From positions 124,001-188,000 of the forward strand of contig CAMNAO010000001.1 of assembly GCA_946531435.1 (NCBI GenBank): DNA of 64,000 nt. Direction: 5' to 3'. The DNA comes from an uncultured Clostridia bacterium (GTDB lineage Bacteria; Bacillota; Clostridia; Oscillospirales; Oscillospiraceae). Below the pieces are notes generated by a model. It was not told the origin of the DNA and did not search any database. It saw nothing but the letters and a program-made list of their open reading frames with translations. Position 1 is the first letter of the stretch; every line of letters begins with the position of its first letter. Positions 1-9,016 of the stretch are shown here, piece by piece. Made by a program: the position numbers and the translations under genes.

Positions 1-1341
1 GCAATCCAGCTTGCTGACCACCTCATAGGGGGAGTGCATGGAAATAACGGGAGTGCCGGCATCCACGGTCTCAATGTTCCGCTTGGCCATGAACTTGGCA
101 ACGGTTCCGCCGCCGCCCTGGTCCACCTTCCCCAGCTCTCCGGTCTGCCAGATGACCTTCTCCTCCTGGAAAATGCGTCTTAACTTGCCCATGAGCTCGG
201 CGGAGGCGTCGTTGGAGCCGGATTTCCCGCGGGAGCCGGTGAACTTGCAGATGCCCACGCCGCAGTTGAGGGCCGTGTTGTTCCGCTTATCGGAGACCTC
301 GGGATAGTTGGGGTCAAAGGCGTTGGTCACATCGGCGGAGATGCAGACGGAATGGGCAAAACAGTGCAGAAGGGATACGCCGAAGGGACGGCAGAGGTCG
401 TCCATAAAGCACTCAAAGGCCTCCGACTGCATGCCGCTGGTGCCCTCGGAGCCGATCTCCTCCTTGTCCGCCAGAATGCAGACGGCGGTGCGGGCAGGGG
501 CCTCAGTCTTCAGAATGGCCTCCAGCTCCGCATAGGCACAGACCCGGTCATCGTGGCCGTAGCCGCCGATGAGGGAGCGATCCAGGCCCACCTCCCGGGG
601 ATTGAAGGCCGGAACCACCTCCAGCTCCGCAGAGAGGAAATCCTCCTCCGTGATGCCGTACTTTTCATAGAGGATATTCAGCACCGCCAGCTTTACGCTG
701 TCCTTATCATCGTCATCCTTCAGGGGCAGGGTGCCCACCATGATATTGAGGCCCTCACCGGAGATGGCCTCCCCCAGGGGCTTGACCGCCTGATCCTTGG
801 CAAGATGGGGCAGAAGATCGGAGATATACAGCACGGGATCCCTGGGATCCTCCCCGATGGTTACCTTTACGAGGCTTCCATCCTTCATGGCTACGACGCC
901 GTGCAGGGCCAGGGGCGTCGCCACCCACTGATACTTGCGGATGCCGCCGTAGTAGTGGGTATCCAGATAGGCCACACCGTTGTCCTCATAGAGGGGCACC
1001 TGCTTGATGTCCAGCCGGGGAGAGTCGATGTGGGCCGCCGCCAGATTGACGCCGTTTTCCAGGGACTCGCTGCCCAGAACGGCCAGGAGCAGCATCTTGC
1101 CGCGGACGTTGCGATAAACCTTGGCGCCGGGGGCAAGGGCCGTGCCGGCCTCCAGGGGGACAAAGCCCGCCTTCTCCGCCAGGGCTACGGCATTTTCAAC
1201 CGCCTCCCGCTCGGTTTTGGACGCGCCCAAAAAGTCCATATAACGGTCGCTGTATGCCTCCGCCTCCTTCAGTTCCTGCGGCTCCATCTTCGTATAGGCA
1301 TTCTGGGGCTTGTAGAACAGCTTTTCTCTGAGATCGCTCAT
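1..1341 (-). CDS. M18 family aminopeptidase, internal start, partial at left edge
   Basis: This is a zinc aminopeptidase of the M18 (aspartyl aminopeptidase/ApeB) family, cytosolic, which trims N-terminal residues from peptides. Of roughly 460 residues, 447 codons are visible and the C-terminus lies beyond the window. Family motifs seen in order are AHIDSPRLD (metal ligands), GGYGHDDRVC, DKEEIGSEG (catalytic Glu and metal ligand), and HSPYE near the visible end. The ATG at 1341 is preceded by AAGGAGG at good spacing (5 nt), so it can be translated on its own even though the coaE frame is open straight through it. The exact substrate preference cannot be told from the sequence. Confidence 0.9.
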   Translation of the reverse strand, partial: MSDLREKLFYKPQNAYTKMEPQELKEAEAYSDRYMDFLGASKTEREAVENAVALAEKAGFVPLEAGTALAPGAKVYRNVRGKMLLLAVLGSESLENGVNLAAAHIDSPRLDIKQVPLYEDNGVAYLDTHYYGGIRKYQWVATPLALHGVVAMKDGSLVKVTIGEDPRDPVLYISDLLPHLAKDQAVKPLGEAISGEGLNIMVGTLPLKDDDDKDSVKLAVLNILYEKYGITEEDFLSAELEVVPAFNPREVGLDRSLIGGYGHDDRVCAYAELEAILKTEAPARTAVCILADKEEIGSEGTSGMQSEAFECFMDDLCRPFGVSLLHCFAHSVCISADVTNAFDPNYPEVSDKRNNTALNCGVGICKFTGSRGKSGSNDASAELMGKLRRIFQEEKVIWQTGELGKVDQGGGGTVAKFMAKRNIETVDAGTPVISMHSPYEVVSKLDC

Positions 1342-1926
1342 GATTTCCTCCTTCAGCGTCTGAAAAAACGAGACGCAGTGTTTTTCAAATTCTTCCGGCG
1401 TTCCGGCGTTATTCAGGAGCACCCGGTCGCAGAGATTGCGGTACTCTGCGTCCGTGGGCTGGGAGCGCAGCCGCTCCTCCGCCCGCTCCCGGGAGATGCC
1501 GTCCCTCGCTATGATCCGTTTCAGGCGATCCTCCCAGGGAGCAAGCACCGCAACGGTGCGATGGCAGAGCTCGGCCAGTCCCCCCGCATGGAGGGCAAAG
1601 GCGTCCAAAGCCACGTCACTGCCGGGGTTTTTCTCGCCCAGCCGCCGGCGTACTTCCTGCCGCACCGCGCGGTGGGAGATCCGGTTCAGCTCGTCCAACG
1701 CAGCCGGGTCCGAAAACACGATCTTCGCCAGCTTCTTCCGATCCGGCCTTCCCCCCGTCACCGCCGCAGGAAAGGCAGCGGCCAGCTCCTGCTGCAGAGC
1801 GGGAGAGCCGACAAGAAGCTCGTGGTAGATCTCGTCACAGTCATAGACCGTAAAACCCAGTTTTTCCAAGGCTTTCAGCGCTGTGGTCTTCCCGGCGCCG
1901 CTGGGTCCCGTGATGCCGAGGATCAT
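1..1926 (-). CDS. coaE: Dephospho-CoA kinase (CoaE) continuing in frame into an M18 aminopeptidase; partial at left edge
   Basis: The first 195 residues, coded at 1342-1926, are a full-length CoaE, the last step of CoA synthesis (ATP phosphorylates dephospho-CoA). The P-loop GPSGAGKT lies at residues 7-14, followed by the DCDEIYHELL segment and a C-terminal lid with RIIARDG and DRVLLNN. I read every codon from 1926 down to 1 and found no stop, so the frame passes directly into the M18 aminopeptidase annotated separately at 1-1341. The start ATG lies 1 nt after the tsaC stop, so this is the third gene of a prfA-tsaC-coaE operon. It is either a real fusion protein or CoaE read-through combined with independent internal initiation. 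CoaE identity is firm; the fusion at protein level is not shown. Confidence 0.9.
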   Translation of the reverse strand, partial: MILGITGPSGAGKTTALKALEKLGFTVYDCDEIYHELLVGSPALQQELAAAFPAAVTGGRPDRKKLAKIVFSDPAALDELNRISHRAVRQEVRRRLGEKNPGSDVALDAFALHAGGLAELCHRTVAVLAPWEDRLKRIIARDGISRERAEERLRSQPTDAEYRNLCDRVLLNNAGTPEEFEKHCVSFFQTLKEEIMSDLREKLFYKPQNAYTKMEPQELKEAEAYSDRYMDFLGASKTEREAVENAVALAEKAGFVPLEAGTALAPGAKVYRNVRGKMLLLAVLGSESLENGVNLAAAHIDSPRLDIKQVPLYEDNGVAYLDTHYYGGIRKYQWVATPLALHGVVAMKDGSLVKVTIGEDPRDPVLYISDLLPHLAKDQAVKPLGEAISGEGLNIMVGTLPLKDDDDKDSVKLAVLNILYEKYGITEEDFLSAELEVVPAFNPREVGLDRSLIGGYGHDDRVCAYAELEAILKTEAPARTAVCILADKEEIGSEGTSGMQSEAFECFMDDLCRPFGVSLLHCFAHSVCISADVTNAFDPNYPEVSDKRNNTALNCGVGICKFTGSRGKSGSNDASAELMGKLRRIFQEEKVIWQTGELGKVDQGGGGTVAKFMAKRNIETVDAGTPVISMHSPYEVVSKLDC

Positions 1927-1927
1927 A

Positions 1928-2563
1928 TCAATACCCCAGGGGCGACAGCACCGCCCGGATCTCCGCCTCGGGAATGCCGCCCTGCCGCAGAATGACCGCA
2001 GGTTTCCTTGTCAGATCCACAATGGTGGAAGCAACGCCCACCCGGCAGGGGCCGCCATCCACCACAGCGGCGATGGCGCCGTCGAAATACCGGAGAACGC
2101 CCGCAGCATCCACAGGGCTGGGCTCTCCGGAATAGTTGGCGGAGGGTGTCGCCAGGGCGCACCCGGCAAGGGCAATGATCGCCCTTGTCACCGGGTGATC
2201 CGGGCAGCGAATGCCCACAGTTGCTCCCCCGGCGGTGACGAGATCCGGCACCTGGGCTGTCTTCTTCAGGATCATGGTCAGGGGGCCCGGCCAAAAGGCC
2301 TCCGCCAGAGCACGGGCAGCCTCCGGGATCTCCGTCACCAGGGGCTCCGCCTCCTTAAGGGAGGCAATCAGAAGGCTGATGGGCTTTGTCTCCGGGCGGC
2401 CCTTCACCTCATAGATTTCCCTGACAGCGTCTTCCCTTGTGGCCATGGCGGCAAGTCCGTAGACTGTCTCCGTGGGGACCGCCACCAGCTCCCCTTTTTT
2501 CAAAAGCTCCGCCGCCGCAAGCGGAGTATCCGGCGCATCCGTATTCAAAAGCAGTGTTTTCAT
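1928..2563 (-). CDS. tsaC: L-threonylcarbamoyladenylate synthase (YrdC/TsaC type)
   Basis: Makes threonylcarbamoyl-AMP from threonine, bicarbonate and ATP, the first step of t6A modification at position 37 of ANN-decoding tRNAs. The 211 residues are a single YrdC domain with PTETVYGLA near residue 30, KGRPETKPISLLI, the FWPGPLTMIL segment and TPSANYSGEPSP. It lacks the C-terminal Sua5 domain, so it is the short TsaC form. The ATG abuts the prfA stop and the stop is 1 nt before the coaE ATG, showing a tightly packed translation-factor operon. Identification is secure. Confidence 0.95.
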   Translation of the reverse strand: MKTLLLNTDAPDTPLAAAELLKKGELVAVPTETVYGLAAMATREDAVREIYEVKGRPETKPISLLIASLKEAEPLVTEIPEAARALAEAFWPGPLTMILKKTAQVPDLVTAGGATVGIRCPDHPVTRAIIALAGCALATPSANYSGEPSPVDAAGVLRYFDGAIAAVVDGGPCRVGVASTIVDLTRKPAVILRQGGIPEAEIRAVLSPLGY

Positions 2564-3637
2564 TTACGTCTCCTCGGTTGAAGAAGCCAGCTTATCCGCC
2601 CTGTCGGCAGCAGACAGAGCCTCAATCAGCTCGTCCAGGTCGCCGTCCATGATGGCGCCGATCTTATAGAGGGTCAGGCCGATCCGGTGATCGGTCACCC
2701 GGCCCTGGGGGAAGTTGTAGGTGCGGACCCGCTCGGAGCGGTCCCCCGTTCCCACCTGGCTTTTGCGCTCCCTCGCCACGGAATCCGCCTGCTTGCGCTT
2801 TTCCAGATCATAGAGCCGGGAGGCCAGGATCTTCAGCGCCCGGTCCTTGTTCTTATACTGACTGCGCTCATCCTGGCACTCCACCACCATACCCGTGGGC
2901 AGGTGGGTGACCCGGATGGCGGTCTCAGTCTTGTTGACCTTTTGTCCGCCCGCGCCGGAGGAGCGGTAGGTATCGATCTGCACCTCGCTGAGATCCAGCT
3001 TGAAGTCCACCTCATCCGCCTCCAGAAGCACCGCCACAGTGGCGGTGGAGGTGTGGATCCGCCCGCCGGACTCGGTCTCCGGCACACGCTGGACCCGGTG
3101 GACCCCGCTCTCATACTTGAATCTTCCATAGGCGCCTGGGCCGGAAACCAGGAAGCTCACTTCCTTGACGCCGCCCAGCTCCGTCTCATTGAGATTGACA
3201 AGCTCGATTCCAAAGCCCCGCCGGGCCGCATACATGCTGTACATACGATAGAGGGAATGGGCAAACAGAGCCGCCTCCTCCCCGCCCGCGCCGGCGCGGA
3301 TCTCCACGATGGCGTTCCGGTCATCCTCCGGATCCCCGGGCAGAAGGGCGCCGAAGCGGTCAGCAATCTCGGCCATTTTCTCCTGGGCGGCCTGAAGTTC
3401 CTCCCTGGCCATCTCTGAAAGCTCGGGATCCTCCAGAAGCGCCTCGGCCTCCGCCGCCTGCCGGCGGGCCTCTTCATAGGCACGATAGGCAGCTGCGGCA
3501 GGCTCCAGCTCCTTCTGCTCCCGATTCAGAGCGGCATACTGCGCGGGATCCCCGTAGATCTCCGGGCTTTGGAGCTTTGCCTCATTGAGGGCATACCTGC
3601 TCTCCACCGCTGCCAGCCGTTTCAGCGCCTCTTCCAC
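2564..3637 (-). CDS. prfA: Peptide chain release factor 1
   Basis: Releases finished polypeptides at UAA and UAG codons. The GGQ peptidyl-tRNA hydrolysis motif is in [13 protein letters not shown], and the codon-recognition tripeptide is PET in RVPETESGG, which fits the P-x-T signature of RF1 and not the SPF of RF2. I chose the GTG at 3637 as start because AGGAGG lies 6 nt upstream and the protein then begins like other RF1s. In-frame ATG 3661 and TTG 3664 lie almost on the transcription start predicted from the promoter at 3674-3702 and have no ribosome binding site. No prmC methylase gene is seen nearby. Confidence 0.93.
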   Translation of the reverse strand: MEEALKRLAAVESRYALNEAKLQSPEIYGDPAQYAALNREQKELEPAAAAYRAYEEARRQAAEAEALLEDPELSEMAREELQAAQEKMAEIADRFGALLPGDPEDDRNAIVEIRAGAGGEEAALFAHSLYRMYSMYAARRGFGIELVNLNETELGGVKEVSFLVSGPGAYGRFKYESGVHRVQRVPETESGGRIHTSTATVAVLLEADEVDFKLDLSEVQIDTYRSSGAGGQKVNKTETAIRVTHLPTGMVVECQDERSQYKNKDRALKILASRLYDLEKRKQADSVARERKSQVGTGDRSERVRTYNFPQGRVTDHRIGLTLYKIGAIMDGDLDELIEALSAADRADKLASSTEET

Positions 3638-3673
3638 GGGATCCCTCCTCTCTTCAAGCATCAATTCCCTGTT

Positions 3674-3702
3674 AGTTTACCACAACCTCGCCCGTTTGTA
3701 AA
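3674..3702 (-). promoter_or_regulatory. Sigma-A type promoter for prfA-tsaC-coaE
   Basis: Minus strand TTTACA (-35, 3697-3702) and TAAACT (-10, 3674-3679) are separated by 17 nt. It sits between the upstream hairpin terminator and prfA. The predicted start site near 3667 supports the downstream GTG start of prfA. Confidence 0.6.
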
Positions 3703-3707
3703 CCAAA

Positions 3708-3740
3708 GGACAGGAGCAGTCGATGAAACCGCTCCTGTCC
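3708..3740 (-). terminator. Hairpin terminator downstream of the DUF4349 gene
   Basis: Perfect 10 bp stem GGACAGGAGC / GCTCCTGTCC with a 13 nt loop. On the minus strand it is followed by TTTGGTTT, a moderate T tract. It separates the DUF4349 gene from the prfA promoter. Confidence 0.6.
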
Positions 3741-3748
3741 TTTTCAAC

Positions 3749-3787
3749 CGGGAGGGGCAAGCCCTGCGCTTCGCTCCGCCCTCCCCT
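3749..3787. repeat. GGGAGGGG-type palindromic intergenic element
   Basis: GGGAGGGC-like arms flank a CGCTTCGCTCCG centre. The same GC-rich palindrome family recurs at about 18543, 28943 and 46458. No coding potential. Confidence 0.4.
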
Positions 3788-3802
3788 ACAGTCTTGTTTT
3801 TA

Positions 3803-4834
3803 TTACTTCTGCCAGGGGCCCTGGTTCGGATTCTGAGGCATCTGGGTGGTGCCGGGGGCAGCCGGATTTCTCTTCTTCAGCTTCCGGCGGATGATAAGAT
3901 AGATCACAAGGCCAATGAGCGCCAGCAGCACAAGAGCGGGCAGCGCCGTCACCAGCCAGAGGAAGAGATCCTTGAAGAAGCTGCCGATGGCGTTCAGGGT
4001 GGAGACGAAGCCCTTCCCCATCTTCTGCCAATAGCTTTCGGTGACGCTGGGTGTGACCTTGATCTCCGCCACCTCGCGCAGGGTAAGGTTCAGCGTGCTG
4101 TAGTCCACGCTCTGCTGCCAGTTCTTGAGGCGGGAGGTCAGGCTGTCAATGTTATACTGCACGTCGCTGAGCCGGGACTCGATATAGATCATATCCTCCA
4201 CGGACTCCGCCTTTTCCAGCATCTCGATAAGGCGCTGGGCCTCCACGTTATAGGCGTCCAGCCGGGACTTGGTATCATAGAACTGGGTGGTGATGTTATC
4301 CGAATAGGTCTCCAGTGAGGTCACATAGCCCAGCTGGTCCAGATCCCCCTTGACGGCACTGAAGCTGCCCGCCGGCACCCGAATGGTGAAGCTGGCACGG
4401 CGGTAGCTCTGCTGGCCGTAGTAGGAATTTGCATAGTTGTTGCCGCTGACGTAGGAGCTTTCCATAAAGCCCCGGTACTGTTCCACCATGGCGTAGACCG
4501 CATCCACCGCATCATCAAAATGAAGGGTCTCCACCTCGGCATTGGCGGAATAAATAATTTTGTCGGCAAATTGCTCCTGACTTGTGACGCCGGTGGCCAG
4601 CAGGCTGTCGCCGCTCGCCATCTCGGCCTCCTCATACGCCACTGCGGAGTCATAGTCCGCTTCCGTGGGATAGGCCATCTCATCGGTCCGGGCCATGCTG
4701 TATCCTGAATTTGAATTTTGTGTGCTGCCGCCGGCGTATTTATCCGCGCTGCCCCCGCAGGCGCAGAGCAGCAAAAGCATTACGGAGACAAGCAGGACGG
4801 AGAGAACACGCGTTTTTGTGAATTTTCCTTTCAT
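3803..4834 (-). CDS. DUF4349 domain lipoprotein, membrane-anchored
   Basis: Surface lipoprotein of unknown role. It has an N-terminal signal peptide ending in a lipobox (LLLLCAC, Cys as lipid acceptor) and a low-complexity linker. The DUF4349 region (roughly residues 85-270) contains long helices likely to form a coiled coil (ESVEDMIYIESRLSDVQ). A C-terminal membrane helix (ALPALVLLALIGLVIYLII) and a basic cytosolic tail follow. The ATG at 4834 is preceded by AAAGGAG; a TTG at 4843 overlaps that site and is rejected. It is a single-gene unit between two terminators. DUF4349 proteins are widespread in Firmicutes without a firm function. Confidence 0.88.
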   Translation of the reverse strand: MKGKFTKTRVLSVLLVSVMLLLLCACGGSADKYAGGSTQNSNSGYSMARTDEMAYPTEADYDSAVAYEEAEMASGDSLLATGVTSQEQFADKIIYSANAEVETLHFDDAVDAVYAMVEQYRGFMESSYVSGNNYANSYYGQQSYRRASFTIRVPAGSFSAVKGDLDQLGYVTSLETYSDNITTQFYDTKSRLDAYNVEAQRLIEMLEKAESVEDMIYIESRLSDVQYNIDSLTSRLKNWQQSVDYSTLNLTLREVAEIKVTPSVTESYWQKMGKGFVSTLNAIGSFFKDLFLWLVTALPALVLLALIGLVIYLIIRRKLKKRNPAAPGTTQMPQNPNQGPWQK

Positions 4835-4914
4835 GGGTCTCAACTCCTTTCACCCATTTGACGGCTTTCACTTCCAATTGTTCCACATTTGGCAAAAAAT
4901 GTCGCAGAAGATGC

Positions 4915-4948
4915 AAAACGATCCCCCGACGATGGCGTCGGGGGATCG
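4915..4948 (-). terminator. Intrinsic terminator after tpiA
   Basis: On the minus strand, a perfect 13 bp stem CGATCCCCCGACG / CGTCGGGGGATCG with a 4 nt loop, followed by TTTTGC. It ends the trmL-pgk-tpiA unit. Confidence 0.8.
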
Positions 4949-4958
4949 AAAAGCAGGA

Positions 4959-5738
4959 TTATTCGCCGTCCTGATTGGCCGCGTTAATGATCGCGGCAAA
5001 CTTCTCAGGCACCAGGGAGGCGCCGCCGATGAGGCCGCCGTCGATGTCGGGCTTGGAGAGGAGCTCAGCAGCGTTCTTCTCATTCATGGAGCCGCCGTAA
5101 AGGATGGACACCGCGCGGGCCACCCGGGCGCCGTAGAGCTTCCGGATGAGGGCGCGGATCTCACCGCAGACCTCCTCAGCCTGATCGCTGGTGGCGGTCT
5201 TGCCGGTGCCGATGGCCCAGATGGGCTCATAAGCAATAACGATGCGGCGAATCTTCTCCACGGGGATGTCGGCCAGAGCAGCCTTGACCTGATAAGTGAT
5301 AAACTCGTTGGTGACGTCCATCTCCCGCTGCTGCAGGCTCTCACCCACGCAGAGGATGGGGCTGAGGCCCGCCTCCAGCGCAGCCTTCAGCTTGGCGTTG
5401 ACGCTGAAATCGGTCTCACCGTAGTACTGACGGCGCTCACTATGGCCGATGATGACATACTTGGCGCCGATATCGGTCAGCATGGCGGTGGAAACCTCGC
5501 CGGTGTAGGCGCCCTTGGGATTCTCGTTCACGTTCTCAGCGCCGACGGCCACGCGGCTGTCTTTAAACGCCTTGAGTGCGGCGGGGATCATCACATAGGG
5601 GACGCAGACAACGGTCTCGCACCACTTGGCCTTGGGGACCAGGGTCTTCAGGCTCTCAGCGAAGAGCTTCACCTGGGAGGCGAGAAGGTTCATCTTCCAG
5701 TTGCCGGCAATAATGGTCTTTCTGTACTTTCTGTTCAT
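4959..5738 (-). CDS. tpiA: Triosephosphate isomerase
   Basis: Interconverts dihydroxyacetone phosphate and glyceraldehyde 3-phosphate. The 259 residues form one TIM barrel with GNWKMN (Lys catalytic), [12 protein letters not shown] (His electrophile), [14 protein letters not shown] (Glu base and phosphate loop) and YGGSMNEKN. The ATG at 5738 has GGAGGG upstream and lies 15 nt after pgk, so both glycolytic enzymes are made from one transcript ending at the hairpin at 4915-4948. Confidence 0.98.
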   Translation of the reverse strand: MNRKYRKTIIAGNWKMNLLASQVKLFAESLKTLVPKAKWCETVVCVPYVMIPAALKAFKDSRVAVGAENVNENPKGAYTGEVSTAMLTDIGAKYVIIGHSERRQYYGETDFSVNAKLKAALEAGLSPILCVGESLQQREMDVTNEFITYQVKAALADIPVEKIRRIVIAYEPIWAIGTGKTATSDQAEEVCGEIRALIRKLYGARVARAVSILYGGSMNEKNAAELLSKPDIDGGLIGGASLVPEKFAAIINAANQDGE

Positions 5739-5753
5739 CTTCGCACCCTCCGC

Positions 5754-7031
5754 TCACTTATCAAGAAGGCAGGCGACACCGGGAAGGACCTTGCCCTCCA
5801 TGAACTCCAGGGAGGCGCCGCCGCCGGTGGAGATATGGGTCATCTTATCGGCAAAACCCAGCTGCTGTACGGCAGCCGCGGAGTCGCCGCCGCCGATGAT
5901 GGTGATGGCGTCGGTCTTGCTGAGGGCCTCGGCAATGGCCTCGGTGCCCTTGGCAAAGGCGGGGAACTCGAACACGCCCATGGGGCCGTTCCAGATCACG
6001 GTGCCGGCGTCCTTCACGGCGTCAGAGTAGAGCTTGATGGTCTCGGGGCCAATGTCCAGGCCCTGCCAGCCGTCGGGAATCTCACCCGCGGCAACAATCT
6101 TGCTGTTGGCGTCAGCCGCAAAGGCATCACCGATGACGGTATCCACGGGCAGGAGCAGCTTGATGCCCTTGTCGGCAGCCTTCTTCACCATTTCGTTGGC
6201 ATAATCCTCCCAATCGGCCTCCAGCAGGGAGTCGCCGATCTTGCCGCCGGCCGCTGCGGAGAAGGTGTAGCTCATGCCGCCGCCGATGATGATGGTATCG
6301 GCAATCTCCAGCAGGTTGTTGATGACGCCGATCTTGGAGGAGACCTTGGCGCCGCCCAGGATCGCAACGAGAGGACGTTTGGGGTTGGCAAGAGCGCCGC
6401 CGATGATCTCCAGCTCCTTCTGGATCAGGAAACCGCTGACAGCAGGCAGATAGTCGGCAACGCCGGCAGTGGAGGCATGGGCACGATGAACCGCGCCGAA
6501 AGCGTCGGAGACATAGATGCCGCCTTCACCGGTCAGATCGGCCAGCGCCTTGGCCATGGCGGGATCGTTCTTGGTCTCGCCCTTCTCAAAACGGGTATTC
6601 TCAAGGAGAAGAACCTCACCGGGCTTCAGAGCGGCAGCCTTGGCCTGGGCATCGGGGCCGATCACGTCGGCAGCCAGGGTGACGGGCTTTCCGAGAAGCT
6701 CACCCAGCCGCTCCGCCACAGGGGCGAGAGACAGCTTCTTCAGAGACTTCTTCCAGGATTCCTCGGTAACGGTGGCGGGATCCTTGCCCTTTTCCACCTG
6801 CTTTTTCACATAAGAATCGAAGGTGGCGACAGGCTTGCCCAGATGAGAGCAGGCAATGACCGCAGCGCCGTTATCCAGGAGGTACTGGATGGTGGGCAGA
6901 GCCGCGCGGATCCGCTTGTCATCGGTAATCGCGCCGGTGTTCTTGTCCTGGGGCACGTTAAAGTCGCAGCGAAGCAGAACTTTTTTCCCCTTGACATCTA
7001 CATCTTTGACCGTTTTCTTGTTGTAGTTCAT
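5754..7031 (-). CDS. pgk: Phosphoglycerate kinase
   Basis: Transfers phosphate from 1,3-bisphosphoglycerate to ADP in glycolysis. About 425 residues, starting [12 protein letters not shown] at ATG 7031, which has AAAGGAG upstream; the frame extends further upstream but without a plausible start. Family motifs include [12 protein letters not shown] (substrate site), the HLGKP segment, [21 protein letters not shown], and the nucleotide loop [11 protein letters not shown]. The gap to trmL is 34 nt and to tpiA 15 nt. The mature sequence is the usual length. Confidence 0.98.
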   Translation of the reverse strand: MNYNKKTVKDVDVKGKKVLLRCDFNVPQDKNTGAITDDKRIRAALPTIQYLLDNGAAVIACSHLGKPVATFDSYVKKQVEKGKDPATVTEESWKKSLKKLSLAPVAERLGELLGKPVTLAADVIGPDAQAKAAALKPGEVLLLENTRFEKGETKNDPAMAKALADLTGEGGIYVSDAFGAVHRAHASTAGVADYLPAVSGFLIQKELEIIGGALANPKRPLVAILGGAKVSSKIGVINNLLEIADTIIIGGGMSYTFSAAAGGKIGDSLLEADWEDYANEMVKKAADKGIKLLLPVDTVIGDAFAADANSKIVAAGEIPDGWQGLDIGPETIKLYSDAVKDAGTVIWNGPMGVFEFPAFAKGTEAIAEALSKTDAITIIGGGDSAAAVQQLGFADKMTHISTGGGASLEFMEGKVLPGVACLLDK

Positions 7032-7065
7032 GGTTCCTCTCCTTTGCATATAGAAATTTGTTGGT

Positions 7066-7557
7066 TTAGTTGATCCGCCGCTGCGGCTCGCCATCAAACG
7101 CCAGGCCGGGAAAACCCTGCTGCCGCAGCGCCTCATAGCACATGACCGCAACGGAGTTGGCCAGATTCAGGCATCTGGCCTCGCGCCGCATGGGGATACG
7201 AACACAGCTCTCACGATACCGGGAGAGGATCTCCATAGGGATGCCCGCCGTCTCCTTGCCGAAGATGAGGAAGCATCCGTCAGGATAATTCACTTCCGTA
7301 TGGGATTTCTCACCGCGGGAGGTGGCAAGGCGCAGGACCTTGTCCCCGTTTTTCGCAAAAAACTCCTCCATGGAATCGTAGAGAAAAAGGTCCACCATGT
7401 ACCAGTAATCCAGCCCGGCCCGTTTCACCGCCTTATCCGAAAGTTCAAAGCCCAGCGGCCCCACAAGGTGGAGGCTGCTGCCGGTGGCGGCGCAGGTCCT
7501 GGCGATATTGCCCGTATTCATGGGGATCTCCGGCTCCAGTAAAACGATATTTACCAT
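7066..7557 (-). CDS. trmL: tRNA (cytidine/uridine-34 2'-O)-methyltransferase TrmL
   Basis: SPOUT-class methylase that 2'-O-methylates the wobble base of tRNA-Leu isoacceptors using S-adenosylmethionine. The 163 residues show the short TrmL layout: [15 protein letters not shown] near the N-terminus, then FGKETAGIP and [10 protein letters not shown] forming the trefoil-knot cofactor site. It heads the trmL-pgk-tpiA transcript behind a good promoter at 7596-7624. Its place before glycolytic genes has no obvious functional reason. Confidence 0.93.
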   Translation of the reverse strand: MVNIVLLEPEIPMNTGNIARTCAATGSSLHLVGPLGFELSDKAVKRAGLDYWYMVDLFLYDSMEEFFAKNGDKVLRLATSRGEKSHTEVNYPDGCFLIFGKETAGIPMEILSRYRESCVRIPMRREARCLNLANSVAVMCYEALRQQGFPGLAFDGEPQRRIN

Positions 7558-7595
7558 AAAGCCCCCGAATCAGATTCTCATTCTGCGCAATGTAT

Positions 7596-7624
7596 ATTGT
7601 AACTCATAAAATAGGGTATTTCAA
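7596..7624 (-). promoter_or_regulatory. Sigma-A promoter for trmL-pgk-tpiA
   Basis: TTGAAA (-35, 7619-7624) and TACAAT (-10, 7596-7601) on the minus strand with a 17 nt spacer, about 40 nt before the trmL start. The AT-rich stretch 7558-7689 holds no gene. Confidence 0.7.
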
Positions 7625-7689
7625 CAGCAAAACGGAAAGTTTTTGAGATTATTTTTTCTGAAACATGGCAATTTCCATCGAAATCGGTT

Positions 7690-9015
7690 TCACCCTTCCG
7701 GCATGTTTCCGCCGGAAGACGCTTCCGTCCTCTCCTTTTGCAGGAGCATGGCCGCCTCGCGGAAATCGCTGACGAGATAGAGGCTGCCGAAGGCGCAGAT
7801 CACCCCGTCCTCCCCCGCCAAGCGGAAAGCCGTCCGCATGGCCTCGAGCGGCGTATCCACGCACTCGGACCATACCCCCTCCGCCCGGATCAGCGCACTG
7901 AGCTTTTCCGAAGCCAGGGCCCGTTCGCTGGGCGGGGATACCGTAAGGATCCGGGACGCCAGAGGAAGCGCCAGATCCAGCACACCCCGATAGTCCTTAT
8001 CCTCCATGATCCCCATGATGAGGATCAGTTTTTTTCCCGGGAAATAGCGCCGAAGGGATTCAGCCGTGGCGGCAAAGCCATGGGGGTTGTGGGCGCCGTC
8101 CACAATCACTGTGGGGCGGCGGCAAAGGACCTCAAAGCGGCCCGGCCAGCGCACCGATTCCAGCCCCCGGCGAACCGCCTCCTCAGGAATATTCCAGCCT
8201 TGCTGCCGAAGAAAGTCTACCGCCAGAAGAGCCAGCATGGCATTCTTGGCCTGATAGGCACCGGCCAGGGGCAGATGGATCCCCCGGATTTCCCCCAGGT
8301 CGGCAAGAACTCCCTCCGGGCCGGCAGAGAGAAGCCTGACCTTGTTAAGCTCCGCAAAGCGAAGTTCCGCGCCCACCTCCCGCGCCCGCTCACGGAAGAC
8401 CCGGTCGGTTTCCTCCCCGCAGGGGTAGACCGCGACCCGTCCGCCCGCTTTGATGATTCCCGCCTTGTTTGCCGCGATCTCGGGCAGGGTATCCCCCAGA
8501 ATGGCGCAGTGATCCAGTCCGATGGGCGTGATCACCGCCACCTCCGGCGGGTCAATGACATTTGTGCAATCCCGTATACCGCCGAGTCCCACCTCCAGCA
8601 CCGCGATATCGCAGCCCTTCTCCCGGAAATAGAGAAACGCCAGGGCGGTCAAAAGTTCAAAGACCGAGGGAGGCTCCTCCATCTCTTCCGCAGCGCTCCG
8701 GACCCGGTTTGTCAGGCGCACGAGGTCATTGTCGGAGATCTCCTCCCCGTCTATGGAAATACGCTCATTCACCCGCTTTAAATGCGGAGAAATGTAGAGC
8801 CCCGTATGATATCCGGAAGCCCGGAGGATCGAGGCGAGATAAGCCGCCACGGAGCCTTTGCCGTTGGTCCCCGCCACATGGACAAAGCGCCCGCCCTTCT
8901 CGGGGGATCCCAGGAGCTCCAGAAAATGACGCATCCGTTCAAGGCCGGGCTTCCGCTTGATGGGCCGTACGGTAAAGAGATACTCCGCGGCCTCCGCCGC
9001 AGTCGTGATCGTCAT
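7690..9015 (-). CDS. folC: Bifunctional folylpolyglutamate synthase / dihydrofolate synthase
   Basis: Adds glutamate to dihydropteroate or to tetrahydrofolate, using ATP, which traps folate in the cell. The 441 residues have the Mur-ligase-like fold: P-loop GTNGKGS near residue 50, HLKRVNERI, the ligase segment IGLDHCAILGDT and VDGAHNPHG in the C-terminal domain. It starts 1 nt after the folT stop, so uptake and retention of folate are co-transcribed and controlled by the riboswitch at 9619-9715. Confidence 0.96.
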   Translation of the reverse strand: MTITTAAEAAEYLFTVRPIKRKPGLERMRHFLELLGSPEKGGRFVHVAGTNGKGSVAAYLASILRASGYHTGLYISPHLKRVNERISIDGEEISDNDLVRLTNRVRSAAEEMEEPPSVFELLTALAFLYFREKGCDIAVLEVGLGGIRDCTNVIDPPEVAVITPIGLDHCAILGDTLPEIAANKAGIIKAGGRVAVYPCGEETDRVFRERAREVGAELRFAELNKVRLLSAGPEGVLADLGEIRGIHLPLAGAYQAKNAMLALLAVDFLRQQGWNIPEEAVRRGLESVRWPGRFEVLCRRPTVIVDGAHNPHGFAATAESLRRYFPGKKLILIMGIMEDKDYRGVLDLALPLASRILTVSPPSERALASEKLSALIRAEGVWSECVDTPLEAMRTAFRLAGEDGVICAFGSLYLVSDFREAAMLLQKERTEASSGGNMPEG

Positions 9016-9016
9016 G

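Noticed and set aside
1..1926. Stop-codon reassignment as the cause of stopless junctions
   Set aside because: The other gene ends I checked use normal stop codons close to the next start, including tsaC, prfA, pgk, rnfB and rnfE, so the code looks standard.
4695..7073. A 792-codon open frame on the plus strand across tpiA and pgk
   Set aside because: Antisense shadow of two unmistakable glycolytic genes.
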